A stretch of 64,000 nt of DNA from Burkholderia aenigmatica (lineage in GTDB: Bacteria > Pseudomonadota > Gammaproteobacteria > Burkholderiales > Burkholderiaceae). The notes under the pieces are model-generated. The model was not told where the DNA came from. It searched no databases and saw only the letters and a program-made list of their open reading frames with translations. The first letter of the stretch is position 1. Every line of letters begins with the position of its first letter. This document shows, in pieces, positions 25,839 to 35,169 of the stretch. A program made the translations under genes and the position numbers. The stretch is taken from the NCBI RefSeq assembly GCF_902499175.1, contig NZ_CABVQC010000040.1:16496-80495 (forward strand). Direction: 5' to 3'.

Positions 25839-26234
25839 TTACTCAGCTTCTTGCACGTTTTCCGTTTCGTCGACTTCCGGACGATCGAGCAGCTCGACCA
25901 GTGCCATCGGTGCGTTGTCGCCCACGCGGAAGCCAAACTTCAGCACGCGCAGGTAGCCGCCCGGACGGTTCGCGAAACGCGGACCGAGCACGTCGAACAG
26001 CTTCGCCACCGAGTCACGATCGCGCAGGCGGTTGAACGCCAGGCGACGGTTTGCCAGCGACGGCTTCTTGCCGAGCGTGATCAGCGGCTCGACGACTTTA
26101 CGGAGTTCCTTCGCCTTCGGCAGCGTCGTCTTGATGACTTCGTGCTCGATCAGCGAGTTGGACATGTTACGGAGCATAGCCAGACGGTGGCTGCTCGTGC
26201 GGTTCAGTTTCCGCAGACCATGACGATGGCGCAT
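25839..26234 (-). CDS. rplQ: Large-subunit ribosomal protein L17
   Basis: A 131-residue protein with the conserved start MRHRHGLRKLNRTSSHR, followed by LRNMSNSLIEHE and LPKAKELRKVVEPLITLGKK. An acidic C-terminal tail (DETENVQEAE) extends beyond the core, as is usual in Burkholderiaceae. L17 sits near the exit of the peptide tunnel on 23S rRNA. It is the last gene of rpsM-rpsK-rpsD-rpoA-rplQ and is followed by a terminator. Confidence 0.98.
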   Translation of the reverse strand: MRHRHGLRKLNRTSSHRLAMLRNMSNSLIEHEVIKTTLPKAKELRKVVEPLITLGKKPSLANRRLAFNRLRDRDSVAKLFDVLGPRFANRPGGYLRVLKFGFRVGDNAPMALVELLDRPEVDETENVQEAE

Positions 26235-26372
26235 TTCAGTTTCCTTGATTCAAAGTTTTGATCCAGCTCTTCTATCGCACGTCGAAGCGTGCACGGGCCG
26301 GTAACGAAAAAAAGCAAGATGCGGATTTTAAAGGAAAATCCGCATCTTTGCCAACTACAGCAACAACCAGGC

Positions 26373-27350
26373 TTACTTGTCGAGACCAGCCGGCGGCCAG
26401 TTTTCGAGCTTCATGCCCAGCGTGAGACCGCGCGAAGCGAGCACTTCCTTGATCTCGTTGAGCGACTTGCGACCGAGGTTCGGCGTCTTCAGCAGCTCGT
26501 TTTCCGTGCGCTGGATCAGGTCGCCGATGTAGTAGATGTTCTCGGCCTTCAGGCAGTTCGCCGAACGAACCGTCAGCTCGAGATCGTCCACCGGACGCAG
26601 CAGGATCGGATCGATCTGCGGGGCACGCGACGGCGCTTCGGCTGCCGTTTCCGTGCCTTCCAGCGCCGCGAACACGGACAGCTGGTCGACCAGGATGCGG
26701 GCCGATTGGCGGATCGCTTCTTCCGGCGTGATCACACCGCTCGTCTCGATGTTCATCACGAGCTTGTCGAGGTCGGTACGCTGCTCGACACGTGCGCTTT
26801 CGACAGCGTAGCTCACGCGGCGAACCGGCGAGAACGAAGCGTCGAGGACGATGCGGCCGATGATCTTGGCCGTGTCTTCGCCGTAGCGACGAACGTTGCC
26901 GGGCACATAGCCGCGACCCTTTTCGATCTTGATCTGAACGTCGAGCTTGCCGCCCTTCGACAGGTGCGCAATCACGTGATTCGGGTTGATGACTTCGCAG
27001 TCGTGAGCCAGCTCGATATCGCCGGCCGTGACAACGCCTTCACCTTCCTTGCGCAGCGTAACCGTCACTTCGTCACGGTTATGCAGCTTGAACACCACGC
27101 CCTTCAGGTTCAGCAGCAGGTTGACGACGTCTTCCTGCACGCCATCCAGCGTCGAGTACTCGTGCACCACGCCCGCGATCGTCACTTCGGTCGGCGCGTA
27201 GCCAACCATCGACGACAGCAGCACGCGACGCAGCGCATTGCCCAAGGTATGGCCGTAACCGCGTTCGAACGGTTCCATGACCACCCTCGCGTGGTTCTCG
27301 CCCAGCGATTCCACGGCGATGATCTTGGGTTTCAGCAAACTGGTTTGCAT
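26373..27350 (-). CDS. rpoA: RNA polymerase alpha subunit
   Basis: A 325-residue subunit. The N-terminal assembly domain (about 1-230) includes [21 protein letters not shown], which dimerises and contacts beta and beta-prime. A flexible linker (about 231-250) leads to the C-terminal domain with [14 protein letters not shown] and [19 protein letters not shown], which contact UP-element DNA and activators. It lies between rpsD and rplQ, the standard alpha-operon position. Confidence 0.99.
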
Positions 27351-27474
27351 GGGCTTTCCTTTTCAATACCCTCGGCTCGTTACACCGATAAGGCTGACCG
27401 GTAACAACCAGAAAATAAACAGCCGAGGGCCCTCCTTGCGTAACGCAATCGGGGTACCTCGGCCGTCAATCGGA

Positions 27475-28098
27475 TTAACGCGAATACAATTCGACGATCA
27501 GGCTTTCGTTGATGTCGCCTGCGATTTCAGCGCGTTCCGGCATTTGCTTGAACGTGCCTTCGAACTTCTTCGCATCGACTGCAACCCAGCTCGGCATGCC
27601 GCCTTGCTCGGCCAGCGACAGCGCTTCGACGATACGCGCTTGCTTCTTCGCCTTTTCGCGGATCGCGACGACGTCACCCGACTTCACTTGCTGCGACGGG
27701 ACGTTCGCAACGACGCCGTTCACGGTGATCGACTTGTGGCTGACCAGCTGACGCGCTTCAGCGCGGGTCGAGCCGAAGCCCATGCGATACACGACGTTGT
27801 CGAGACGCGACTCGAGCAGTTGCAGCAGGTTTTCACCCGTGTTGCCCTTGCGGCGGTCGGCTTCAGCGAAGTAGCGGCGGAACTGACGCTCCAGCACGCC
27901 GTAGATACGCTTGACCTTCTGCTTTTCGCGCAGCTGCGTACCGTAGTCGGACGTACGTGCGCCCGAGGTACGGCCGTGCTGACCCGGCTTGCTGTCGAGC
28001 TTGCACTTGTCGGCGAGCGAGCGGCGTGCGCTCTTCAGGAACAGGTCGGTGCCTTCACGGCGGGACAGCTTGGCTTTGGGGCCGATATAACGTGCCAC
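27475..28098 (-). CDS. rpsD: Small-subunit ribosomal protein S4 (GTG start)
   Basis: A 207-residue primary 16S-binding protein. The start is GTG, giving (M)ARYIGPKAKLSRREGTDL, with AAGGAAT upstream at good spacing; an ATG six codons earlier is disfavoured because conserved S4 begins at ARYIGPK. The S4 RNA-binding domain covers about 95-155 (LESRLDNVVYRMGFGSTRAE). In enterobacteria S4 represses its own operon by binding the mRNA near rpsM. That control is not evident here by sequence alone. Confidence 0.98.
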   Translation of the reverse strand: MARYIGPKAKLSRREGTDLFLKSARRSLADKCKLDSKPGQHGRTSGARTSDYGTQLREKQKVKRIYGVLERQFRRYFAEADRRKGNTGENLLQLLESRLDNVVYRMGFGSTRAEARQLVSHKSITVNGVVANVPSQQVKSGDVVAIREKAKKQARIVEALSLAEQGGMPSWVAVDAKKFEGTFKQMPERAEIAGDINESLIVELYSR

Positions 28099-28252
28099 GT
28101 TGCATTCCTTTATCAATCAGTCACGCGGATCGAAATCCGCGCTAGTCCGCTCCCTTTGGGGCGAACGGTGGGCTTAGTCAATCAAAAAAGCAACGCCCGT
28201 CGACGCTGAGCGGCGACAGGCAATGTGCTAGCACGAACGTGCCAGCACATCT

Positions 28253-28654
28253 TTAGATACGACGACGCTTCGGCGGACGGCAGCCGTTGTGCGGAATCGG
28301 GGTGACGTCCGAAATCGCGGTGATCTTGATGCCGAGGCCGTGCAGTGCGCGCACTGCCGACTCACGACCCGGGCCCGGGCCCTTGATCCGCACTTCCAGA
28401 TTCTTCACGCCGTATTCCATCGCGACGCGGCCAGCCGACTCGGCTGCGACCTGGGCAGCGAACGGCGTCGATTTGCGCGAGCCCTTGAAGCCCTGACCGC
28501 CCGACGTCGCCCATGCCAGTGCATTGCCTTGGCGATCGGTGATCGTGATGATCGTGTTGTTGAACGACGCGTGAACGTGAACCACGCCTTCAGCGACGTT
28601 CTTCTTAACCTTCTTGCGAACGCGTTGCGCCGCGGTGTTCGAAGCCTTAGCCAT
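28253..28654 (-). CDS. rpsK: Small-subunit ribosomal protein S11
   Basis: A 133-residue protein of the 30S platform that contacts mRNA near the E site. [53 protein letters not shown] and the C-terminal [12 protein letters not shown] are all conserved. It lies between rpsM and rpsD. Confidence 0.98.
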
Positions 28655-28682
28655 TACGTTTTCCTGTAACTGTCAGTTCCGC

Positions 28683-29048
28683 TTACTTCTTCAGCGCTTG
28701 CGCTGCACGACGCGGACCCTTGCGAGTACGTGCGTTCGTACGCGTACGCTGACCGCGCATCGGCAGGCCCTTGCGATGACGAACACCACGGTAGCAACCG
28801 AGGTCCATCAGGCGCTTGATGTTCATCGTCACTTCACGGCGCAGATCGCCTTCGACGACAAACTTGCCCACTTCTTCACGCAGCTTTTCCAAGTCTGCGT
28901 CGGTCAAGTCCTTGACCTTCTTCGAAAAATCGACGCCAGCTGCCACGCAGATGCTGCGCGAACGGGTGCGGCCGACACCGAAGATTGCCGTCAGGCCAAT
29001 CTCGGTGTGCTGGTGATTCGGGATGTTAACCCCTGCGATACGAGCCAT
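28683..29048 (-). CDS. rpsM: Small-subunit ribosomal protein S13
   Basis: A 121-residue protein of the 30S head that forms the intersubunit bridge with L5 and contacts P-site tRNA through its basic C-tail (RTRTNARTRKGPRRAAQ). The start MARIAGVNIPNHQHTEI is conserved. First structural gene of the alpha operon proper, 38 bases after rpmJ. Confidence 0.98.
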   Translation of the reverse strand: MARIAGVNIPNHQHTEIGLTAIFGVGRTRSRSICVAAGVDFSKKVKDLTDADLEKLREEVGKFVVEGDLRREVTMNIKRLMDLGCYRGVRHRKGLPMRGQRTRTNARTRKGPRRAAQALKK

Positions 29049-29086
29049 TGTTTTTCCTCAAACAAAAAGCGCAAACAAACGCGCGG

Positions 29087-29203
29087 TCAGCCTTGGCGCT
29101 GCTTGTGGCGCGGATCCGAGCTGCAGATCACGCGAACGACGCCTTTGCGCTTGATGATCTTGCAATTGCGGCAAATGCGCTTAACCGATGCCATCACTTT
29201 CAT
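29087..29203 (-). CDS. rpmJ: Large-subunit ribosomal protein L36
   Basis: A 38-residue protein. The sequence begins [17 protein letters not shown] and ends [13 protein letters not shown]. The zinc-ribbon ligands C11, C14, C27 and H33 are all present, so this is the zinc-containing form; a zinc-free paralogue may exist elsewhere for zinc limitation. It lies between infA and rpsM and starts after a short AT-rich gap. Confidence 0.96.
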
Positions 29204-29223
29204 GATAATACCCTTTTTTCAAA

Positions 29224-29442
29224 TCACTTCGCCCGGAACACGATCCGCGCACGAGACAGATCGTAAGGCGTCAACTCAACCGTCACCTTGTCGCCCGGCA
29301 GGATGCGGATGTAGTGCATCCGCATCTTTCCGGAAATATGACCCAACACGACATGGCCGTTTTCCAGCTTCACACGGAAGGTCGCATTCGGGAGGTTTTC
29401 AATCACCTCACCCTGCATCTGGATTACATCGTCTTTGGCCAT
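29224..29442 (-). CDS. infA: Translation initiation factor IF-1
   Basis: A 72-residue single OB-fold protein with MAKDDVIQMQGEVIE at the start, HISGKMRMHYIRILPGDKV in the middle and LSRARIVFRAK at the end. IF-1 occupies the 30S A site during initiation. The ATG lies seven bases after the secY stop; a longer in-frame upstream reading inside secY is rejected. Many betaproteobacteria carry a second infA copy elsewhere. Confidence 0.97.
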   Translation of the reverse strand: MAKDDVIQMQGEVIENLPNATFRVKLENGHVVLGHISGKMRMHYIRILPGDKVTVELTPYDLSRARIVFRAK

Positions 29443-29449
29443 AGTCCTT

Positions 29450-30799
29450 TCAACGCATCGGGATGTTGCCGCCCTTGAAGTTCGCCTTCTTGAGCAGTGA
29501 CTCATACTGTTGCGACATAACGTACGACTGCACCTGCGCCATAAAGTCCATCGTGACGACGACAATGATCAGCAGCGACGTTCCACCAAAATAAAACGGC
29601 ACGTTCCAGCGCAGCACCAGAAACTCCGGCAGCAGACACACGAAGACGATGTAGATCGCACCGGCCAGCGTCAGACGCGTGAGGATGCGGTCGATATATC
29701 GTGCGGTCTGATCGCCCGGACGGATGCCCGGAACAAACGCGCCGCTCTTCTTCAGGTTGTCTGCGGTTTCCCTGCTGTTGAACACCAGTGCGGTGTAGAA
29801 GAAGCAGAAAAACACGATCGCCAGCGTGTACAGCAGCACATAGACCGGCTGGCCCGGCTTCAGCGCTTCCGCAACGTTATGCAACGTATTGGAAATCCAG
29901 CTTCCCGTCGGCTGACCGGTACTGAACCAGCCGAGAATCGTTGCCGGGAACAGAATGATCGACGATGCGAAGATCGGCGGAATCACGCCCGACATGTTCA
30001 ACTTCAGCGGCAGATGCGACGACTGCCCACCGTAGATCTTGTTGCCGACCTGGCGCTTCGCGTAGTTCACGAGGATCTTGCGCTGACCGCGTTCGATGAA
30101 CACGACCAGGTAAGTCACCGCGGCAATCAGAACGACGATGATGATCGCCGAAATGATGCTCATCGAACCCGTACGCACCAGCTCGAACAACCCACCGACG
30201 GCATTCGGGAACCCTGCTGCGATCCCGCCGAAGATGATGATCGAGATACCGTTGCCCAGACCACGCTCGGTAATCTGCTCGCCGAGCCACATCAGGAACA
30301 TCGTGCCGGTAACCAGCGTCACGACCGTCGTCAGACGGAACAGCATGCCGGGGTCAGTGACGAGGCCGGGCTGGTTTTCCAGCGCAGCCGCGATACCGAA
30401 CGCCTGGAAGGTCGCGAGCACCACGGTGAAATACCGCGTGTACTGCGTGATCTTCCGTTGCCCTGCCTGCCCTTCCTTCTTCAGCGCCTCGAGCTGCGGC
30501 GAGACAATCGCCAGCAACTGCATGATGATCGACGCCGAAATGTACGGCATGATCCCCAGCGCAAAGATCGTGAAGCGGGAAAGCGCGCCACCCGAGAACA
30601 TGTTGAACATGCCCAGGATGCCGCCCGCCTGGCTCTGGAACAGCTTTGCCAGTTGATCCGGATCGATGCCCGGCACGGGAATGTGCGCGCCGATGCGATA
30701 GACGATCAGCGCCAGGAGCAGGAACATCGCTCGCCGGCGCAGATCGCCGAATTTCGCCGTGCTTCGACCGGGTTTTGCAAGACTCGGGCTGTTAGCCAA
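29450..30799 (-). CDS. secY: Protein translocase subunit SecY (TTG start)
   Basis: A 449-residue inner-membrane channel with ten helices, plug and lateral gate. It forms the SecYEG pore with SecE, also encoded in this window, and SecG. Conserved parts include IPVPGIDP, the SQPFFSS-like plug region FSGGALSRFTIFALGIMPYI, and the cytoplasmic loop SGAFVPGIRPGDQTARYID. The start is TTG (MANSPSLAKPGRSTAKFG) after GGAGAAGG; no ATG fits the conserved N-terminus. Confidence 0.97.
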   Translation of the reverse strand: MANSPSLAKPGRSTAKFGDLRRRAMFLLLALIVYRIGAHIPVPGIDPDQLAKLFQSQAGGILGMFNMFSGGALSRFTIFALGIMPYISASIIMQLLAIVSPQLEALKKEGQAGQRKITQYTRYFTVVLATFQAFGIAAALENQPGLVTDPGMLFRLTTVVTLVTGTMFLMWLGEQITERGLGNGISIIIFGGIAAGFPNAVGGLFELVRTGSMSIISAIIIVVLIAAVTYLVVFIERGQRKILVNYAKRQVGNKIYGGQSSHLPLKLNMSGVIPPIFASSIILFPATILGWFSTGQPTGSWISNTLHNVAEALKPGQPVYVLLYTLAIVFFCFFYTALVFNSRETADNLKKSGAFVPGIRPGDQTARYIDRILTRLTLAGAIYIVFVCLLPEFLVLRWNVPFYFGGTSLLIIVVVTMDFMAQVQSYVMSQQYESLLKKANFKGGNIPMR

Positions 30800-30841
30800 G
30801 TACCTTCTCCGATGAATGCAAGTGACGACGCGCTACGCGTG

Positions 30842-31276
30842 TCACTCGGCGAACGAACCGCCAGCCGCTTCGATCGCAGCGCGCGCACCCTTGGTGGCAC
30901 CGAGACCCTTCACGACGATCTTGCGCTTCAGTTCGCCCGTCGCGATGATCTTTGCGCTCTTCGTCAGCTCACCGACCAGGCCGGCTTGCTTCAGTGCGAG
31001 CAGATCGATCTCATCGACCGGCAGCTTCTCGAGGTCGCTCAGGCGCACTTCACCGACGAATTCCTTCGTCAGCGACGTGAAGCCGCGCTTCGGCAGACGA
31101 CGTTGCAGCGGCATCTGACCGCCTTCGAAACCGACTTTGTGGAAGCCGCCCGAACGCGATTTCTGACCCTTGTGACCACGGCCAGCCGTCTTGCCGAGGC
31201 CCGAACCGATGCCGCGGCCGACGCGACGCTTGGCGTGCTTTGCACCAGCGGCCGGCTTCAGGTTATTCAATTCCAT
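30842..31276 (-). CDS. rplO: Large-subunit ribosomal protein L15
   Basis: A 144-residue protein with the glycine/arginine-rich N-terminal extension ([20 protein letters not shown]) that threads into 23S rRNA, and a globular C-terminal domain ending AAGGSFAE. It lies between rpmD and secY, 42 bases before the secY start. Confidence 0.98.
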
Positions 31277-31302
31277 ATCAACTCCTTGATCCGTAGGGCC
31301 GC

Positions 31303-31485
31303 TTACGCGATGACCTTAACGAGGTACGAGACCTTGTTGATCATGCCGCGGACCGCCGGCGTGTCCTGCAGCTCGCTAACCGAATTGAGTCGGCGCAGGC
31401 CCAGGCCACGCACGGTAGCGCGGTGCGATTCGCGGGTCCCGATCAGGCTCTTCACGAGCTGAACCTTGACAGTTTTTTCAGACAT
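31303..31485 (-). CDS. rpmD: Large-subunit ribosomal protein L30
   Basis: A 60-residue protein. The start [18 protein letters not shown] is preferred to one three codons upstream. [24 protein letters not shown] is the conserved core. It lies between rpsE (15 bases away) and rplO. Confidence 0.97.
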
Positions 31486-31500
31486 GGTGACCACCCGGGC

Positions 31501-32019
31501 TTAGCCCAAAATATCTTCGACGGACTTGCCGCGCTTCGCCGCGATGTCTGCCGGGGTGGACTGCTTGCGCAGACCGTCCAGCGTGGCGCGAACGAGGTTG
31601 TACGGGTTCGTCGAACCGTGGCTCTTCGCCACGACGTTCTGAACGCCCATCACGTCGAACACTGCGCGCATCGGGCCGCCGGCGATCACGCCCGTACCTG
31701 CCTTCGCCGGAGCGAGGAGGACAGCGGATGCGCCATGCTTGCCGTGCACTTCGTGCTGCAGCGTGCCGTTCTTGAGCGGCACCTTGAACATGTTGCGGCG
31801 AGCTTGTTCCATTGCCTTCTGGACAGCGACCGGCACTTCCTTCGCCTTGCCCTTGCCCATACCGATGCGGCCATCACCATCGCCAACCACGGTCAGTGCG
31901 GCGAAGCCGAGAATACGGCCACCCTTCACGACCTTGGTCACGCGATTGACCGAAATCATCTTTTCACGAAGGCCGTCGTCGCGCTCGTCAGCCTGAACTT
32001 TCGCTTGCATCTTTGCCAT
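31501..32019 (-). CDS. rpsE: Small-subunit ribosomal protein S5
   Basis: A 172-residue protein with an N-terminal double-stranded-RNA-like domain (VNRVTKVVKGGRILGFAA) and a C-terminal S5 fold ending in RGKSVEDILG. S5 lines the mRNA entry channel and affects decoding fidelity; the spectinomycin loop region GRILGF looks normal. It lies between rplR and rpmD. Confidence 0.98.
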   Translation of the reverse strand: MAKMQAKVQADERDDGLREKMISVNRVTKVVKGGRILGFAALTVVGDGDGRIGMGKGKAKEVPVAVQKAMEQARRNMFKVPLKNGTLQHEVHGKHGASAVLLAPAKAGTGVIAGGPMRAVFDVMGVQNVVAKSHGSTNPYNLVRATLDGLRKQSTPADIAAKRGKSVEDILG

Positions 32020-32033
32020 GACGAATTCCTTCC

Positions 32034-32399
32034 TTAGAACTTGAGCCCAGCTTCGCGAGCTGCCTCAGCCAGCGCCTTGACGCGGCCATGGTAGCGGAAG
32101 CCCGAGCGGTCGAAGGCGACGGATTCGATGCCGGCAGCCTTTGCCTTCTCGGCAATACGCTTGCCGATCAGCGTCGCGGCATTAACGTTGCCGCCCTTGC
32201 CCGACTTGTCGGCCAGTTCGGCGCGCACTTCTGCTTCGAGCGTCGACGCGCTGGCGAGCACCTTGGTGCCGCAGGGCGAGAACACTTGAGCGTAGATGTG
32301 CGTGTTCGTGCGATGCACGGCGAGACGCGCGACCTGCAGCTCAGCGATCTTGATACGCGTCTGGCGAGCGCGGCGCAGGCGAGATTGAGTCTTATCCAT
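32034..32399 (-). CDS. rplR: Large-subunit ribosomal protein L18
   Basis: A 121-residue 5S-rRNA-binding protein. The basic N-terminus ([18 protein letters not shown]) is followed by the 5S-binding core with [11 protein letters not shown] and ends [20 protein letters not shown]. With L5 it loads 5S rRNA onto the 50S subunit. Confidence 0.98.
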
Positions 32400-32411
32400 G
32401 ATTGCGCACCC

Positions 32412-32942
32412 TTACTTCTTCTTCGTTTCTTTGAGGATCACAACCTCGTCGGAATAGCGCACGCCCTTGCCCTTGTAGGGCTCCGGCGGACGGTAACCGC
32501 GAACTTCCGCAGCCACTTGACCGACTTGTTGCTTGTTGATCCCCTTGATCACGATTTCGGTTTGCGTCGGGGTTTCTGCCTTGACGCCTTCCGGCATCTG
32601 GTGCACCACGGGGTGCGAGAAACCCAGCGACAGGTTCAGCTTGTCGCCTTGCGCTTGCGCACGATAACCGACGCCAACCAGCGTCAGCTTGCGCTCGAAA
32701 CCCTTGGTCACGCCGTGCACGGCATTCGCGATAATCGCGCGCATCGTGCCCGACAGTGCATTTGCTTCGCGGCTTTCGTCCACCGGCGACAGGTTCAGCG
32801 TGCCGTCGTTGTTCGCCACGTTCACGAGCGGATTGATCGCTTGCGTGATGGTGCCCAGCGGGCCCTTGACGGTGATTGCACCGTCGGCCAGCTTGACTTC
32901 CGCGCCTTGCAGCGCGATCGGGCTCTTACCTACTCGAGACAT
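32412..32942 (-). CDS. rplF: Large-subunit ribosomal protein L6
   Basis: A 176-residue protein of two related domains. The start is MSRVGKSPIALQGAEV, and the C-terminal signature PEPYKGKGVRYSDEVV is intact. It binds near the sarcin-ricin loop and the factor-binding site. It lies between rpsH and rplR. Confidence 0.98.
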   Translation of the reverse strand: MSRVGKSPIALQGAEVKLADGAITVKGPLGTITQAINPLVNVANNDGTLNLSPVDESREANALSGTMRAIIANAVHGVTKGFERKLTLVGVGYRAQAQGDKLNLSLGFSHPVVHQMPEGVKAETPTQTEIVIKGINKQQVGQVAAEVRGYRPPEPYKGKGVRYSDEVVILKETKKK

Positions 32943-32960
32943 GTTTCTCTCTCCTCGGCT

Positions 32961-33356
32961 TTAAGCGACGTAGCAGATGACTTCGCCGCCGACGCCGGTA
33001 GCGCGCGCCTTGCGGTCGGTCATCACGCCCTTCGGCGTCGACACGATTGCCACACCGAGGCCATTCATGACCTGCGGAATGTCGTTACGGCCGCGGTACA
33101 CGCGCAGGCCAGGCTTCGACACGCGTTCGATGCGTTCGATAACCGGACGGCCAGCGTAGTACTTCAGCGCGATATTCAGTTCGGACTTCGCACCTTCCGC
33201 CTTCACGGCGAAATCGTCGATATAGCCTTCGTCTTTCAGGACTTGCGCGATTGCAACCTTGACTTTCGACGAGGGCATCGACACCGATACCTTCTCGACC
33301 ATCTGCCCGTTGCGGATGCGAGTCAGCATATCGGCGATAGGATCACTCATGCTCAT
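32961..33356 (-). CDS. rpsH: Small-subunit ribosomal protein S8
   Basis: A 131-residue protein that binds the central domain of 16S rRNA and in enterobacteria represses the spc operon through rplE mRNA. MSMSDPIADMLTRIRNG begins the protein; AGGAG precedes the first ATG at nine bases, and a second ATG two codons later is possible. The C-terminal GVGGEVICYVA is conserved. Confidence 0.98.
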   Translation of the reverse strand: MSMSDPIADMLTRIRNGQMVEKVSVSMPSSKVKVAIAQVLKDEGYIDDFAVKAEGAKSELNIALKYYAGRPVIERIERVSKPGLRVYRGRNDIPQVMNGLGVAIVSTPKGVMTDRKARATGVGGEVICYVA

Positions 33357-33370
33357 TTACGTTTCTCCTA

Positions 33371-33676
33371 TTACCAGCTCGCCTTGGTCAGGCCAGGAAT
33401 CTCGCCACGGAATGCGATTTCACGAATCTTGTTACGCGCGAGGCCGAATTTACGGAACGTGCCACGCGGACGGCCCGTGATCGCGCAGCGGTTACGCTGG
33501 CGGGTCGGGTTTGCGTTGCGGGGCAGTTGCTGCAGCTCCAGGCGTGCTTCGTAGCGCTCTTCTTCCGACTTGCTTTGGTCTTCGACGATCGCCTTCAGCG
33601 CATCGCGCTTTGCTGCGAACTTCGCGACCAGGCGGGCGCGCTTCTTTTCACGTTCGATCAGTGCCAGTTTAGCCAC
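33371..33676 (-). CDS. rpsN: Small-subunit ribosomal protein S14 (GTG start)
   Basis: A 101-residue, long, zinc-independent S14; the CXXC pairs of the short zinc form are absent. The C-terminal signature RCAITGRPRGTFRKFGLARN is intact. The GTG start gives MAKLALIEREKKRARL and has GAGG upstream. It lies between rplE and rpsH. Confidence 0.97.
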   Translation of the reverse strand: MAKLALIEREKKRARLVAKFAAKRDALKAIVEDQSKSEEERYEARLELQQLPRNANPTRQRNRCAITGRPRGTFRKFGLARNKIREIAFRGEIPGLTKASW

Positions 33677-33683
33677 GGTAACC

Positions 33684-34223
33684 TCAGTTTCTGAACGGGA
33701 ACTTGAAGCTGGCGAGCAGAGCCTTTGCTTCGTCGTCGGTCTTCGCAGTCGTCGTGATGCTGATGTTCAGCCCACGCAGTGCGTCGATCTTGTCGTAGTC
33801 GATTTCGGGGAAAATGATCTGCTCTTTCACACCGATGTTGTAGTTGCCACGGCCATCGAAAGCACGACCCGACACGCCGCGGAAGTCACGCACGCGGGGC
33901 AGGGCAACCGTCACGAAACGGTCGAGGAATTCGTACATTGCTTGGCCACGCAGCGTCACCATCGCGCCGATCGGGTAACCCTGGCGGATCTTGAAGCCTG
34001 CGATTGCCTTGCGTGCCTTCGTGACGACCGGCTTCTGACCAGCGATCTTCGTGAGGTCGCCAACGGCGTTCTCGATGATCTTCTTGTCAGCGATCGCTTC
34101 GCCAAGACCCATGTTCAGCGTGATCTTGGTGATGCGCGGCACTTCCATGACCGACTTGTAACCGAACTTCTCGATCAGGCCGGGCACAACCTTTTCTTTG
34201 TAAAACTCTTGAAAACGAGCCAT
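33684..34223 (-). CDS. rplE: Large-subunit ribosomal protein L5
   Basis: A 179-residue 5S-rRNA-binding protein of the central protuberance. MARFQEFYKEKVVPGLIEKF starts it, and VPRITKITLNMGLGEAIADK is the conserved family segment. It ends LLASFKFPFRN. Seven bases separate its stop from rpsN. Confidence 0.98.
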   Translation of the reverse strand: MARFQEFYKEKVVPGLIEKFGYKSVMEVPRITKITLNMGLGEAIADKKIIENAVGDLTKIAGQKPVVTKARKAIAGFKIRQGYPIGAMVTLRGQAMYEFLDRFVTVALPRVRDFRGVSGRAFDGRGNYNIGVKEQIIFPEIDYDKIDALRGLNISITTTAKTDDEAKALLASFKFPFRN

Positions 34224-34239
34224 TTTTTACTCCGCTGCG

Positions 34240-34548
34240 TCAGGCGCTCAGTACGGCACCGGTCGTCTTCAGGAAGCGAACCTTCTTGCCTTCCTCGACC
34301 TTGATGCCAACACGCGACGCCTTGCCATTCGCGTCGACCAGTGCGACGTTCGAAATATGCAGGGGCATCGTCTTCGCTTCCACGCCACCCGTCGTACCCT
34401 TCATCGGGTTCGGCTTCACATGCTTCTTGACGAGGTTGATACCTTCAACCGTCACATGTTCTGCACCGACAGCCAGCACGACGCCGCGCTTGCCCTTGTC
34501 TTTGCCAGTGACGACGATGACTTCGTCACCTTTGCGAATCTTGTTCAT
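34240..34548 (-). CDS. rplX: Large-subunit ribosomal protein L24
   Basis: A 102-residue KOW-domain protein ([20 protein letters not shown]) that initiates 50S assembly at the 5' domain of 23S r[23 protein letters not shown] is conserved. It lies between rplN and rplE. Confidence 0.98.
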
Positions 34549-34557
34549 CGCGACTCC

Positions 34558-34926
34558 TTACAGCACTTCCGGCGCCAGCGAAACGATCTTCATGAATCGT
34601 TCGCTACGCAGCTCACGCGTGACCGGCCCGAAGATACGGGTGCCGATCGGCTCGAGCTTGTTATTCAAAAGCACAGCGGCGTTGCCGTCGAACTTGATCA
34701 GCGAGCCGTCTTGACGGCGCACGCCCTTGGCGGTGCGGACCACCACGGCGTTGTAAATTTCGCCTTTCTTCACGCGCCCGCGCGGCGTTGCCTCTTTGAC
34801 GCTCACCTTGATGATGTCGCCAATGCCGGCGTAACGACGCTTCGAGCCGCCGAGCACCTTGATGCACAGAACTTCACGTGCACCCGTGTTGTCGGCTACT
34901 TCGAGCCGAGATTCGGTCTGGATCAT
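34558..34926 (-). CDS. rplN: Large-subunit ribosomal protein L14
   Basis: A 122-residue beta-barrel protein beginning MIQTESRLEVADNTGAREV and ending ERFMKIVSLAPEVL. The frame is open upstream into non-coding leader, but the conserved L14 N-terminus fixes this ATG. It is the first gene after a 309-base gap carrying its own promoter, so it probably heads the spc operon here. Confidence 0.98.
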   Translation of the reverse strand: MIQTESRLEVADNTGAREVLCIKVLGGSKRRYAGIGDIIKVSVKEATPRGRVKKGEIYNAVVVRTAKGVRRQDGSLIKFDGNAAVLLNNKLEPIGTRIFGPVTRELRSERFMKIVSLAPEVL

Positions 34927-35134
34927 GGTTTGTCTTTCCCAACTTAATCCGGATGCACCACCATGATGCATTCGGTCAGTCTTGGTCCCGTCAGCCAATC
35001 GGCTGCTTGGGTTGGAACAGCAGCGACGGCAAACGAAACCCGCCATCGCAATTCGGTGAATCTTTCGGACAGGCAGGCGCCAGTCCGCTTCCCCCACCAA
35101 CTTCGCCCGCGACGGGGCTCCCATAAAGAGGGAA

Positions 35135-35163
35135 GACCAGGATTATAACAAATAATCCTGGTC
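35135..35163. repeat. Perfect 12-bp inverted repeat over the rplN promoter
   Basis: GACCAGGATTAT and ATAATCCTGGTC are separated by five bases (AACAA). On the minus strand the right arm carries the TATAAT -10 box. No T-run follows, so it is not an ordinary terminator. It could be an operator or form a hairpin at the very 5' end of the rplN transcript. Confidence 0.85.
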
Positions 35164-35169
35164 ACGCAA
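35142..35169 (-). promoter_or_regulatory. Sigma70-type promoter for rplN (spc operon)
   Basis: On the minus strand TTGCGT (35169-35164) is followed by a 16-base spacer and TATAAT (35147-35142). Transcription would start near 35135 with a leader of about 210 bases. Confidence 0.65.

Noticed and set aside
34944..35165. A 73-codon frame in the rpsQ-rplN gap
   Set aside because: Its start lies upstream of the predicted transcription start and overlaps the palindrome. There is no ribosome binding site or conserved feature; it is read as leader.
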